NCBI RefSeq assembly: GCF_008329905.1
Contig: NZ_CP032155.1
Coordinates: 4,402,001 to 4,466,000, forward strand
Length of the DNA: 64,000 nucleotides
From: Mycobacterium sp. ELW1
GTDB lineage: Bacteria > Actinomycetota > Actinomycetes > Mycobacteriales > Mycobacteriaceae
Reading direction: 5' to 3'
How positions within the stretch are numbered: the first letter of the stretch is position 1; each line of letters opens with the position of its first letter. A program made the position numbers and the translations under genes. The notes below the pieces were generated by a model. That model searched no databases, was not told the origin of the DNA, and saw only the letters and a program-made list of their open reading frames with translations. Below are positions 16,678 through 25,930 of this stretch, piece after piece.

Positions 16678-17277
16678 ATGGCGCCGACACCGAAGAGTAA
16701 AGACAAGGACGCCGGCGCGCGGGAACGCCTGATGGAGGCGACCGCTCACATCATGCGCGAGGAGGGGTACGCCGCCGCGACGTCGCGGCGCGTATCGGCG
16801 CGTGCGGGGGTCCGATCCGCATTGGTGTACTACTACTTCCCGACGATGGACGACCTGTTCGTCGCCGTGCTACGGGCGGGGTCGGATGCGTCGCTGGCGA
16901 AGATGCGTCAGGCGATCACCGCCGACGAGCCGCTGCGTGCGTTGTGGTCCATCAACACCGACCCGCGGTGGACCGGCCTGTACGCCGAGTTTGTCGCACT
17001 GGCCAACCACCGCAAGGTGATCAGCGCCGAACTCAAGTCCTACGCCGAACGCGTCCGGGACATCGAAACCGCCGCTGCGACGGTCGCTCTGCGCGCACGT
17101 GGCATCGACCTCACCGAGTTTCCGCCGGTCGCGATCTCGATGCTCGTTGCCCAGACTGCGCGCAGCCTGTGCAACGAGAGCGCGATCGGGATGACCGAGG
17201 GTCACGAGGAGCTACGAGAACTGGTAAACCGCTACCTGGATCTGGTCGCCTCTACCGATGGGGCGCAAGCTACTTGA
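16678..17277 (+). CDS. TetR family transcriptional regulator
   Basis: 199 aa. The helix-turn-helix SRRVSARAGVRSALVYYYFPTMDDLF lies at about residues 36-61. I chose the ATG at 16678 (MAPTPKSKDKDAG) because GAGAAG sits 9 bp upstream; another ATG at 16669 is too close to it. It is divergent from the ferredoxin-P450 pair, with the palindrome at 16556-16575 between them. The same palindrome core stands before the SDR at 17270-18109, so this protein probably represses itself, the P450 unit and that SDR. Confidence 0.88.
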   Translation: MAPTPKSKDKDAGARERLMEATAHIMREEGYAAATSRRVSARAGVRSALVYYYFPTMDDLFVAVLRAGSDASLAKMRQAITADEPLRALWSINTDPRWTGLYAEFVALANHRKVISAELKSYAERVRDIETAAATVALRARGIDLTEFPPVAISMLVAQTARSLCNESAIGMTEGHEELRELVNRYLDLVASTDGAQAT

Positions 17278-18109
17278 GCATGCTTCCGCCGTCGACCGTC
17301 ATCGGCAGGCCGGTGACGTAGCGTGACTCGTCAGAAGCCAAGAACAACACCGCATTACTGATGTCGACCGGCTCGACCCACCCGATCGGCAGCACGTGCA
17401 TCATCTGGGCCACGACGGCCATGTCGTCGGCGCCCGGGTTCTCCAGGTCCGGGCGGAACAGCTTCATCGTGCCCTCGTTCATGAACAGCGGGGTGTTCAC
17501 ATTGGTCGGATGCACCGAGTTCACCCGGATCGAGTGGTGCCCTAGCTCGACGGCGAAAGTCCGCATCAGCCCGACCACGCCATGCTTGGCGGCGATGTAG
17601 TGGCCGGTGTGCGGGTAGGCCTTCAGACCGCCGACCGAGCTGGTCAGGATGATCGAACCACCGCGGCCACCCGAGATGAGATGCGGAACAGCCGCTTTCA
17701 CGCTCTTCCACACGCCGGACAGGTTGACGTCGATCATGTCGTTCCAGTCGGCTTCGCTGGTGTGGTCGAGTGTCTGGCCACCGTTACCGATGCCGGCATT
17801 GGCCACGATGACGTCGAGGCGGCCCAGCTGCTCGACTCCGCTGTCCACGGTGGCCTTCACGGCTGCGTAGTCACGAACATCGACCTCTGCGGTGACCACC
17901 CTGCGGTTGAGGTTCTTCACCAGATCGGCCGTCTCGGCCAGGTCGTCCGGCGTCGGTGCCGGGATGTCCTCATTGCTGCTGATGCGCTTGCACACATCGA
18001 TCGCGATGATGTCAGCGCCCTCCTCCGCCAACCGGACCGCGTGGCTGCGGCCCTGGCCGCGCGCAGCGCCGGTGATGAAAGCGACCTTGCCCTCGACTCT
18101 TCCAGCCAT
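17270..18109 (-). CDS. Mycofactocin-type SDR oxidoreductase
   Basis: 279-aa short-chain dehydrogenase of the subgroup that keeps its NAD permanently bound and is thought to be re-oxidised by the peptide-derived redox cofactor mycofactocin. Motifs: GAARGQGRSHAVRLAEEGADI (cofactor binding), NAG, the catalytic S-Y-K set in LTSSVGGLKAYPHTGHYIAAKHG, and the long insert after the first alpha/beta unit (VCKRISSNEDIPAPTPDDL) that marks this subgroup. It probably oxidises an alcohol made by the nearby P450. It has its own operator at 18177-18192 and overlaps the TetR stop tail-to-tail by 8 bp. Confidence 0.88.
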   Translation of the reverse strand: MAGRVEGKVAFITGAARGQGRSHAVRLAEEGADIIAIDVCKRISSNEDIPAPTPDDLAETADLVKNLNRRVVTAEVDVRDYAAVKATVDSGVEQLGRLDVIVANAGIGNGGQTLDHTSEADWNDMIDVNLSGVWKSVKAAVPHLISGGRGGSIILTSSVGGLKAYPHTGHYIAAKHGVVGLMRTFAVELGHHSIRVNSVHPTNVNTPLFMNEGTMKLFRPDLENPGADDMAVVAQMMHVLPIGWVEPVDISNAVLFLASDESRYVTGLPMTVDGGSMLK

Positions 18110-18176
18110 GAAAACCCTCGTCTCCGAAGAACCTGACGCGCACCCCGCGCCGGACGATTATTCGACGATCAGAAAT

Positions 18177-18192
18177 TTGATCGATCGATCAA
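18177..18192. promoter_or_regulatory. Second copy of the TTGATCGATCGATCAA operator
   Basis: The 16-bp core is identical to that at 16556-16575. It lies about 68 bp before the start of the mycofactocin-type SDR gene (18109), downstream of the CMD-like gene. This links the SDR to the TetR/P450 locus. Confidence 0.82.
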
Positions 18193-18229
18193 TACTGTGG
18201 CAGCGGGGCGTGCTCGTGTCAAGGTCAGC

Positions 18230-19033
18230 TCACGACGAACCGGCTTCGCTGCGCCGCTCCTCGAGCACCCGTTGTTGTTGATCTGCGATGGCCTGATTGA
18301 GACGAGATGCCTTGGGCCAGCCGTAGTACGCCGCGAAGTGCAGCGCCAGTTCGTCCATCTCGGCGAACGACAGGTCACGGCTCTTCAACGCGGCGTACAC
18401 GTGGCTGAGGATCGGAACCTCAGCGTCCTGGAACGCCACGCACGCCAGCGTGATCAGTCGGCGTTCCCTCATCCCGAGTCCGGGGCGCAGCCACATCTCA
18501 CCGAAAACGAAGTTCAGGATCCCCGCTCCGGAGTACGGGTTGTCGCGGATGGGCGCGAACGGAATGCAGTTGATCTCCTTGAAGGACTGCTCTCCGACCA
18601 CCAGCCGAATCTCGGGATCGCTCGGCGTAATCAGCGGCAGCAGTGGGTCCGGCGGCGGCGGAGCCTGGCCACGGTCTCGATGGATCCGCTCCCACTGGTC
18701 ATCGACCACCATGTTGAACCACGACGCTTTCGGCCAGCCGGCGTACACCGCGAAATGCAACACCGCTTCCCGCATTTCGGTGATCGATACATCGCCGCTG
18801 TTGAGAGCGGCGTACACGTGGTCACGCAATGGCGCCTCGGCATCGGCCGCCGCCACGCACGCCAGGGTGACGAACCGCCGGTCGCGGCGGCTCAACCCGG
18901 GACGGCGCCAGACCTCGCCGTAGACGAAGTCGATCAGCCCGGTCGCGGCAGGCGTGTCATCCTGCGGCGCAGCGAAAGTCATCACCTCGGCGAACGCACG
19001 CCGACCACGCTCGCGTCGGTCGGCGTCCATCAT
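18230..19033 (-). CDS. Tandem-duplicated carboxymuconolactone decarboxylase-like protein
   Basis: 267 aa made of two copies of a CMD/AhpD-like domain: residues about 32-104 and about 171-243. Each reads FVxGExWxRPGLxxRxRRxxTLACVAxxDAE, then HVYAAL, then HFAxYxGWPKA. Normal members have one domain of about 120-130 aa and work as oligomers, so this is an internal duplication and fusion. No CxxC pair is present, so it is not AhpD-like. Its start overlaps the stop of the upstream SDR (ATGA). It may hydrolyse or decarboxylate a ring-opened intermediate; that is inference. Confidence 0.82.
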   Translation of the reverse strand: MMDADRRERGRRAFAEVMTFAAPQDDTPAATGLIDFVYGEVWRRPGLSRRDRRFVTLACVAAADAEAPLRDHVYAALNSGDVSITEMREAVLHFAVYAGWPKASWFNMVVDDQWERIHRDRGQAPPPPDPLLPLITPSDPEIRLVVGEQSFKEINCIPFAPIRDNPYSGAGILNFVFGEMWLRPGLGMRERRLITLACVAFQDAEVPILSHVYAALKSRDLSFAEMDELALHFAAYYGWPKASRLNQAIADQQQRVLEERRSEAGSS

Positions 19034-19839
19034 CGGATCGTCACGCCGGCGTCGACCTTGAGCTCGGTTCCCGTCACGTAGCGGGATTCGTCGGAAACCA
19101 GGTACAGCACCGCATTGCTGATGTCGATCGCGTCGACCATTACCACCGGCATCGCATTCAGGAAGATCGGGACCAGATCGGGTCGCCCTTCGCCAAGCAC
19201 CCGGTGAAGTGACTCCGGGCGCATACCCGTCTCGACGCCGGTCGGATGCACCGTGTTCACCCGAACACTCACCGCGGCAAGCTCATTGGCCAACGCTCGA
19301 CTCAACCCGACGACACCGTGCTTGGCAGCCGTATATGGCAGATGCAGGGGGGTACCCTTCAGCCCCGCTGCCGAGCTGATGTTGACCAGACTCCCACCAT
19401 GCGTGACCAGGTGCGGCAGCGCCGCGGCACACGTGTTCCACGTACCGATGAGATTGACGTCCAACACCGTTCGCCACTGCTGCGGGGTGGTGGCATCCCA
19501 GGCCCCCACCGTGAGCACGCCCGCGTTGGACACCGCCGCATCCAGCCCGCCGAGTTGCGCCACCCCGTCGTCGACTGCAGCGGCCAGCGCTGCGGCATCG
19601 CGCACGTCGACCACATGGGTGACCGCCCGCCGGTCGTGTTGCTCCACGAGCCGGGCCGTCTCCTGCAGGTCTTCGCGCGAGGACAGCGGATACTCCAACT
19701 CCGGCAACGATTCACAGATATCTACCAGGATCAGGTCGGCACCCTCTTCGGCCAGCCGCACCGCATGGCTGCGGCCCATCCCACGAGCAGCCCCGGTGAC
19801 CAGGATCCGCTTACCGGCGACCCGTCCACTGTGTTCCAC
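19030..19839 (-). CDS. Mycofactocin-type SDR oxidoreductase
   Basis: 269 aa. Cofactor motif TGAARGMGRSHAVRLAEEG, subgroup insert CESLPELEYPLSSREDLQE, NAG, and catalytic residues in NISSAAGLKGTPLHLPYTAAKHG. The C-terminus YLVSDESRYVTGTELKVDAG is typical. It is the middle gene of a three-gene unit: SDR (19848-20678), then 8 bp, this gene, then a 4-bp overlap with the CMD-like gene. Like its neighbours, it probably oxidises secondary alcohols with tightly held NAD. The substrate is unknown. Confidence 0.88.
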   Translation of the reverse strand: MEHSGRVAGKRILVTGAARGMGRSHAVRLAEEGADLILVDICESLPELEYPLSSREDLQETARLVEQHDRRAVTHVVDVRDAAALAAAVDDGVAQLGGLDAAVSNAGVLTVGAWDATTPQQWRTVLDVNLIGTWNTCAAALPHLVTHGGSLVNISSAAGLKGTPLHLPYTAAKHGVVGLSRALANELAAVSVRVNTVHPTGVETGMRPESLHRVLGEGRPDLVPIFLNAMPVVMVDAIDISNAVLYLVSDESRYVTGTELKVDAGVTIR

Positions 19840-19847
19840 AGAAGCTC

Positions 19848-20678
19848 CTAGAGTTTGTTGGTGAATCCCGCATCGACGGGGAAGGTCACCCCGGTGACGT
19901 ATTTGGCCTCATCGCTGACCAGGTAGGCGATCGCCGCGCTGATGTCCTCCGGTTCCAGGAGGTCTACCGGCATGGGGTTCTGCAGGTGCGGTCCGCCGTC
20001 GGGGTAATTCTCCAGAAAGGCGGTCATCGCGGGATTGACGGCCATCATGGTGCGTACCGCGGTCGGATGCACCGTATTGACCCGAATGCTCTGCGGTGCA
20101 AGCGCATTGGACAATGTGCGCATCAATCCGACGAGACCGTGTTTGGAGGCCGCGTATCCCAGTCCGCCACCTTGCACTCCACCGAATCCCCGCAGTCCGG
20201 CCGTCGAGCTGGTGAACACGATCGACCCGCCCCGCTGCCCGGCGAGCAGGTGCGGGATCGCGGCCTTGGCGGTGTGAAACGCACCTGCCAGGTTCACGTT
20301 GAGGACATCGGTCCACTGCTCGAGCTCTTCGTCGATCGTCAACTCACGGAAGGCCATGGTGGCGATGCCGGCGTTGGCACACACGATGTCGAGGCGGCCG
20401 AACTGCTCGACACCGGCATCCAGCGCGGCATTAACCGCGTGGAAGTCGCGGACGTCGGCAACCGCGGCAATCATCCTGCCCCCCTTGGCTTCCACGAGTC
20501 CGACGGTTTCGTCGAGCTCGGTGCGGCTGGCCATCGGGTAGCCGTTGGAGGGGATGTCGGCACAGATGTCGATGCCGATGATCCGGGCCCCCTGCTCGGC
20601 CAGGCGGATGGCGTGACTGCGGCCCTGGCCACGAGCAACACCAGTGATGAACGCGACCTTGCCGTCGAGAGATCCCAC
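19848..20678 (-). CDS. Mycofactocin-type SDR oxidoreductase
   Basis: 276 aa. Motifs TGVARGQGRSHAIRLAEQGARI, insert DICADIPSNGYPMASRTELDE, NAG, and a catalytic serine and YAASK motif (FTSSTAGLRGF, LGYAASKHGLVGLMRTL). I prefer the GTG at 20678 (VGSLDGKVAFITG), which has GGAGG 8 bp upstream. A GTG at 20693 would add five residues and lie almost inside the operator. It is the first gene of the SDR-SDR-CMD unit and is divergent from a TetR gene, with two palindromes between them. Confidence 0.88.
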   Translation of the reverse strand: MGSLDGKVAFITGVARGQGRSHAIRLAEQGARIIGIDICADIPSNGYPMASRTELDETVGLVEAKGGRMIAAVADVRDFHAVNAALDAGVEQFGRLDIVCANAGIATMAFRELTIDEELEQWTDVLNVNLAGAFHTAKAAIPHLLAGQRGGSIVFTSSTAGLRGFGGVQGGGLGYAASKHGLVGLMRTLSNALAPQSIRVNTVHPTAVRTMMAVNPAMTAFLENYPDGGPHLQNPMPVDLLEPEDISAAIAYLVSDEAKYVTGVTFPVDAGFTNKL

Positions 20679-20694
20679 TTGATCCGCCTCCACT

Positions 20695-20732
20695 CAGTAA
20701 CCAGGTTACTGCGGTACAGTAACCTGGTTACT
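20695..20732. promoter_or_regulatory. Two tandem AGTAACC-N-GGTTACT operators
   Basis: CAGTAACCAGGTTACTG at 20695-20711 and AGTAACCTGGTTACT at 20718-20732 are near-identical perfect palindromes. Their centres are 22 bp apart, two helical turns. They fill the space between the SDR start (20678) and the TetR start (20753), so two dimers could bind on one face and repress both directions. Confidence 0.88.
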
Positions 20733-20752
20733 CACCGACGGCAAGGGCATCC

Positions 20753-21346
20753 GTGGACAAGGCAGAGAAGACGAGCGGGACCGATGTCGACAGTCGCGAC
20801 CGGATCATCGACATCGTCGTCGACATCCTGGAGACCGAGGGATACGACGCGGTGCAGCTGCGCGAGGTCGCTCGGCGATCCCGCACGTCGCTCACCACGA
20901 TCTACAAGCGCTATCCCACCCGGGACCACTTGATCCTTGCCGCGCTCGAGTCGTGGATGGATGAGCACCGCTACGCCGGCCTGAGCCAGCAGCACCACGA
21001 TCCCGCCGAGTCCGTCTACGACGGGATGATGCGCGTGCTCGGCACCATCTTCGAGCCGTGGGAACGGCATCCCGAGATGCTCAAGGCCTATTACCGCTCC
21101 CGGTCGGCCACCGGACGCGAACTCCTGCTGCACCGCGGGCTCGACAACGTCGTCCCCGCGGCGATGGAGGTACTCGACGGCGTCGACGAGGACTTCGTCG
21201 CCGATCTCGACACCGTCTTGGCCACCGTGATTTTCGGCCTGTCCGGACGCTTTGCCGCCGGTGAGATCGCGATCACCGACATCCTGCCCACCATCGAACG
21301 AACTGTCCGGTGGTTCACCGCCGGCTACGAGGCGACCCGCGAGTAG
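20753..21346 (+). CDS. TetR family transcriptional regulator
   Basis: 197 aa with a GTG start. The helix-turn-helix LREVARRSRTSLTTIYKRYPTRDHL lies at about residues 40-65, followed by a helical ligand domain. It sits 20 bp after the double AGTAACC-N-GGTTACT operator and is divergent from the SDR-SDR-CMD unit, which it very likely represses together with itself. The AcuI-like reductase gene starts 38 bp after it on the same strand and may be co-transcribed. Confidence 0.9.
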   Translation: MDKAEKTSGTDVDSRDRIIDIVVDILETEGYDAVQLREVARRSRTSLTTIYKRYPTRDHLILAALESWMDEHRYAGLSQQHHDPAESVYDGMMRVLGTIFEPWERHPEMLKAYYRSRSATGRELLLHRGLDNVVPAAMEVLDGVDEDFVADLDTVLATVIFGLSGRFAAGEIAITDILPTIERTVRWFTAGYEATRE

Positions 21347-21384
21347 CCCGTCTGTGGCTCGTCGGTGGGCGCTACCGTCTTGGC

Positions 21385-22383
21385 ATGGATTCTTTTCAGG
21401 CACTGCTGGCACGTCAGGACGGCGATCAGATCACCGCGTCGATCGAGACGCTCGACGCCTCCGAACTCCCACCCGGCGACGTGACGATCCGGGTCGCCTA
21501 TTCCAGCGTCAACTACAAGGACGCGCTCGCACTGACCCCGAAGGGCGGAGTCGTCCGGGACTACCCGATCGTGCCCGGCATCGACCTCACCGGTGAGGTC
21601 GTGGAGTCCGACTCCCCCGACTTCGCCGTCGGTGATCAGGTCCTGGCGCACGGCTACGCGATCGGCACCGGCCACCACGGCGGCTATGCCGAGTACGTCC
21701 GACTGCCCGCCGATCAGGTTGTCGCGTTGGGCTCGCTGACACCACGGGAAGGCGCGGCGATCGGAACGGCAGGCTTCACCGCCGCACTGAGCGTCGAGGC
21801 CCTGATCGCCCATGGCATCACCCCCCAGGACGGCCCGATCGTCGTCACCGGCGCCACCGGCGGTGTCGGATCGGTCAGTGTGGACCTTCTCGCAGCCGCC
21901 GGATTTCAGGTGGTGGCCTCCACCGGCAAGGCCGAGGCGGCCGACCATCTCAAGGCCCTGGGCGCCGCGGAGGTCATCGCACGCCTGCCCGAGGACCCGG
22001 ACGCCAAGCCACGCCCGCTGGGCAAGGCTCGCTGGGCGGGTGCCGTCGATTGCGTCGGCGGCGCCACCCTGGCCGATGTGATCAGCACTCTGGAATACGG
22101 CGGGGCCGTGGCGGCCAGCGGGCTGACCGGTGGCCCGGGGCTCAATACGACGGTGTTGCCGTTCATCCTGCGCGGGGTGTCACTGCTGGGCATCGACTCG
22201 GTGCTGCTGCCCATCGGTCCGCGCCGCGCGCTGTGGGAGCGCCTGGGCGGTGAACGCAAGCCGCGCCACCTCGACGACGTCACCCACGAGGTCGACGTCA
22301 AGGACGTCATCGAGGTGATCGACCAGGTGCGGGCCGGAAAGTACTCGGGTCGTGCGGTGGTGCGGGTCGCCGGCGGCTTCTGA
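21385..22383 (+). CDS. AcuI/YhdH-type quinone oxidoreductase (acryloyl-CoA reductase-like)
   Basis: 332-aa zinc-free medium-chain dehydrogenase/reductase. The N-terminal part (VAYSSVNYKDALALTPKGGVVRDYPIVPGIDLTG) and the NADPH-binding motif VTGATGGVGSVSVDLL match the YhdH/AcuI group, which reduces acryloyl-CoA or quinones with NADPH. It is not the closer FadB4 type that occupies this neighbourhood in M. tuberculosis. A strong terminator hairpin follows 12 bp after the stop. Confidence 0.82.
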   Translation: MDSFQALLARQDGDQITASIETLDASELPPGDVTIRVAYSSVNYKDALALTPKGGVVRDYPIVPGIDLTGEVVESDSPDFAVGDQVLAHGYAIGTGHHGGYAEYVRLPADQVVALGSLTPREGAAIGTAGFTAALSVEALIAHGITPQDGPIVVTGATGGVGSVSVDLLAAAGFQVVASTGKAEAADHLKALGAAEVIARLPEDPDAKPRPLGKARWAGAVDCVGGATLADVISTLEYGGAVAASGLTGGPGLNTTVLPFILRGVSLLGIDSVLLPIGPRRALWERLGGERKPRHLDDVTHEVDVKDVIEVIDQVRAGKYSGRAVVRVAGGF

Positions 22384-22394
22384 GGTGAACAACA

Positions 22395-22428
22395 AAGCGG
22401 GCCACCGGTTTTCACCGGTGGCCCGCTT
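22395..22428 (+). terminator. Strong bidirectional terminator-like hairpin
   Basis: A perfect 15-bp stem: arm AAGCGGGCCACCGGT at 22395-22409, loop TTTC, complementary arm at 22414-22428. It lies between the convergent AcuI-like gene and the antigen 85 gene and probably ends both transcripts. No long T run follows, which is normal for mycobacterial terminators. Confidence 0.85.
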
Positions 22429-22446
22429 CGTTGACTTACGACCGCG

Positions 22447-23517
<1,071 letters not shown>

Positions 23518-23560
23518 TTACCCAACTCGTTGGTTGGGGGTTGTCACGGGGATAAACAAA

Positions 23561-23580
23561 AACTAATGTCACTTTTAGTT
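23561..23580. promoter_or_regulatory. Candidate TetR operator AACTAA-N8-TTAGTT (copy 1)
   Basis: AACTAATGTCACTTTTAGTT has perfect 6-bp inverted arms and lies 42 bp before the homogentisate-dioxygenase-like gene. A close match (AAGTAACGTCAGCTTTAGTT) lies at 29498-29517 just before a TetR gene. The shared inner bases (GTCA) strengthen the case that one regulator binds both. Confidence 0.65.
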
Positions 23581-23621
23581 TTCTGCTTGCCAGCACCTCG
23601 ACGCCGATCTCGGGAGATTCC

Positions 23622-24746
23622 ATGGAATCCTTCACTCACCTGCGCAAAGGCACCACTCCGCGGCGAATCCACGCCGATCTCGACGGCCTCAAAGACGACG
23701 AACTGGGCCGGGGCGGATTCACCGGCCGCACCGCCAATATCTACCGCCGTAACGATCCCACGACATTTCGTGCCAGCGGCCCCCTGCGTCCGCTCGATCT
23801 GCTGTCCAGTGAGCTCAAACCAAGCGATGCGACCGACCCCGCGGGCGCTCCCCTGCTGCTGTTCTCCAATGACGACTGCCGCATCTCACTGAGCCGGCGC
23901 GAGGCCGCCATGCCGTTCTATGTGCGCTACGTCGACGGCGACCTGCTGTCCTTCGTCCATGAGGGCAGCGGTCGCCTGGAAACCGAGTTCGGCCCGTTGG
24001 ACTACCGCACCGGCGACTGGATCTATATCCCGAAGGCGTGCACCTGGCGACAGACACCCGCTTCCGACGGTCCGGCAAGCACCTGGCTGATGATCGAGGC
24101 CACCGACGAATTCCGCGTGCCTCCCGCCGGCCCGCTGGGCCGGCACTGGCCCTTCGACCCGTCCCAGGCCGTCGTCCCGGACCCGGCGCCGATCGACGAC
24201 GGCGACGGGCCCCACACCGACGGTGAGTACGAGGTGCGGCTGTATCACCGCCCGATCGACGGCGTCGAGACCACGACTCTGCGCTATCCCCACAACCCGA
24301 TCGACGTCGAAGGCTGGCGCGGCGACAACTACGCCTTCACCTTCAACATCGACGACTACAACGTGATCACCTCCGATAGCGTGCACCTGCCGCCGATGGT
24401 CCATCTCTTCATGGAGGCGACGGGCGTCTACGTGTGCAACTTCCTGCCGAAGCCGGCCGAATCGGTGCCCGGCACCGAACGCACGCCCTGGTATCACCGC
24501 AACGTCGATTTCGACGAGATCGCCTTCTTCCACGGCGGCTCGCTCTACGGCATTCCGATGCCACCCGGACTGATCAGCCACGCCCCGCAGGGCGTGCACC
24601 ACGGTGCGCCGGAGAAGGCCCGCGAACGGGCCCGGCGAAAGTTCGACGATTTCACCCGCGTGGACTGGAAGGTCATCGCGATCGACACCCGGAGGCGTTT
24701 GGTGCCGTCACCCGAAGTTCTGGCCAACGATCTGGGGCAACACTGA
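23622..24746 (+). CDS. Homogentisate 1,2-dioxygenase-like cupin protein
   Basis: 374 aa, shorter than true HmgA (about 430-445 aa). The cupin fold is visible in FVHEGSGRLETEFGPLDYRTGDWIYIPK. The iron-site region looks like HmgA: YHRNVDFDEIAFFHGG (H292, then E299, with one residue more between them than usual) and ISHAPQGVHHG (H320/H326). It is therefore a member of the homogentisate dioxygenase family, but possibly with another substrate. It heads a four-gene operon whose other genes (hydrolase, CoA-transferase, HMG-CoA lyase-like) do not match the normal tyrosine route. The ATG at 23622 is used. Confidence 0.8.
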   Translation: MESFTHLRKGTTPRRIHADLDGLKDDELGRGGFTGRTANIYRRNDPTTFRASGPLRPLDLLSSELKPSDATDPAGAPLLLFSNDDCRISLSRREAAMPFYVRYVDGDLLSFVHEGSGRLETEFGPLDYRTGDWIYIPKACTWRQTPASDGPASTWLMIEATDEFRVPPAGPLGRHWPFDPSQAVVPDPAPIDDGDGPHTDGEYEVRLYHRPIDGVETTTLRYPHNPIDVEGWRGDNYAFTFNIDDYNVITSDSVHLPPMVHLFMEATGVYVCNFLPKPAESVPGTERTPWYHRNVDFDEIAFFHGGSLYGIPMPPGLISHAPQGVHHGAPEKARERARRKFDDFTRVDWKVIAIDTRRRLVPSPEVLANDLGQH

Positions 24747-25930
24747 TGGTCACGCCGGTCAAGCGCGCCTATGAGCGCATCCCGTATCTGATTGCCTACC
24801 AGAACACTTCAGCCGTGCGGGACGTCTACGGCGGGGTCGCCGAGTTGGTCGTGCTGGAAAGCTATCTACTCAAGCCGACCACCCCCTCGGATACCGTGCT
24901 GGTCTTCATGCACCCGATCGGCGGTGGCGCCTACCTGCCGATGATCAACGCACTGGCGCGGGCGGGGCATCACGTCATCTACTGCAACAGCCGCTTCCGG
25001 GGCACCGACTCAGGGCTGCTGATGGAGAAGGTGGTCGAGGATCTCGGCGAATGCATCAAGGACGCCAAGGATCGGCTGGGCTACGCCAAGGTGGTCCTGG
25101 CGGGGTGGAGTGGCGGTGGCTCGCTGTCGGTGTTCTATCAGCAGCAGGCGCAGCACCCGACGATCACCGCCAGTCCGTCCGGTGACGGTCCGGATCTGAC
25201 CAAGCTCGGCTTGCTGCCCGCGGACGGCATCATGCTCCTGGCCGCGCACATCAGCAGGCACGGCACGATGACCGAGTGGATGGACGCGTCCATCCTCGAC
25301 GAGAGCGACCCGACCAAGCGCGACCCGGAACTCGACCTGTACAACCCGGACAACCCCAATCAACCGCCGTACACCCAGGAATTCCTGGAGCGCTACCACC
25401 AGGCGCAGATCGCCCGGAATCGGCGAATCACCAAGTGGGTCAAGGACAAACTGGCCGCCCTCAAGGCCGACGGACGGCCCGACGACGAATTCTGCTTCGT
25501 CGTGCACGGCACGATGGCCGATCCGCGCTGGCTCGACCCGACCGTCGACCCCAACGAGCGCGCACCCGGCACCTGCTATCTGGGCGACCCGCAGGTGGTC
25601 AACATGAGCCCCGTCGGGCTGGCACGGTTCTGCACCCTGCGCAGCTGGCTGTCACAGTGGAGCTATGACGACGCCAACGGGGACGCCGTGAAGGCCGGCC
25701 CGGACATCGCGGTGCCGGCACTGGTCATCGGCAATCTCGCCGACGACGCCTGCACGCCCAGCCATACCCGCCGGCTGTTCGAGGCCATCGGGCATCCCGA
25801 CAAGGAGATGCACGAGATCCCGGGTGCCAACCACTACTACTCCGGGCCGGACCAGAAGGAGACGCTGCGCCAGGCCGTCGGGATCGTCACGGACTGGCTG
25901 GTTCGGCACGACTTCGCGAAGGTTGACTAA
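24746..25930 (+). CDS. Alpha/beta hydrolase
   Basis: 394 aa. The nucleophile elbow GWSGGGS places the serine at 122; an oxyanion region MHPIGGGAYLP and a late histidine (EIPGANHYYSGP) complete a plausible triad. Its start overlaps the stop of the dioxygenase-like gene by one base (TGATG), and its stop abuts the CoA-transferase start, so the operon is tightly coupled. A role in cleaving a ring-opened or diketone intermediate of this pathway is an inference from position. I cannot assign it to a named hydrolase family. Confidence 0.8.
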   Translation: MVTPVKRAYERIPYLIAYQNTSAVRDVYGGVAELVVLESYLLKPTTPSDTVLVFMHPIGGGAYLPMINALARAGHHVIYCNSRFRGTDSGLLMEKVVEDLGECIKDAKDRLGYAKVVLAGWSGGGSLSVFYQQQAQHPTITASPSGDGPDLTKLGLLPADGIMLLAAHISRHGTMTEWMDASILDESDPTKRDPELDLYNPDNPNQPPYTQEFLERYHQAQIARNRRITKWVKDKLAALKADGRPDDEFCFVVHGTMADPRWLDPTVDPNERAPGTCYLGDPQVVNMSPVGLARFCTLRSWLSQWSYDDANGDAVKAGPDIAVPALVIGNLADDACTPSHTRRLFEAIGHPDKEMHEIPGANHYYSGPDQKETLRQAVGIVTDWLVRHDFAKVD

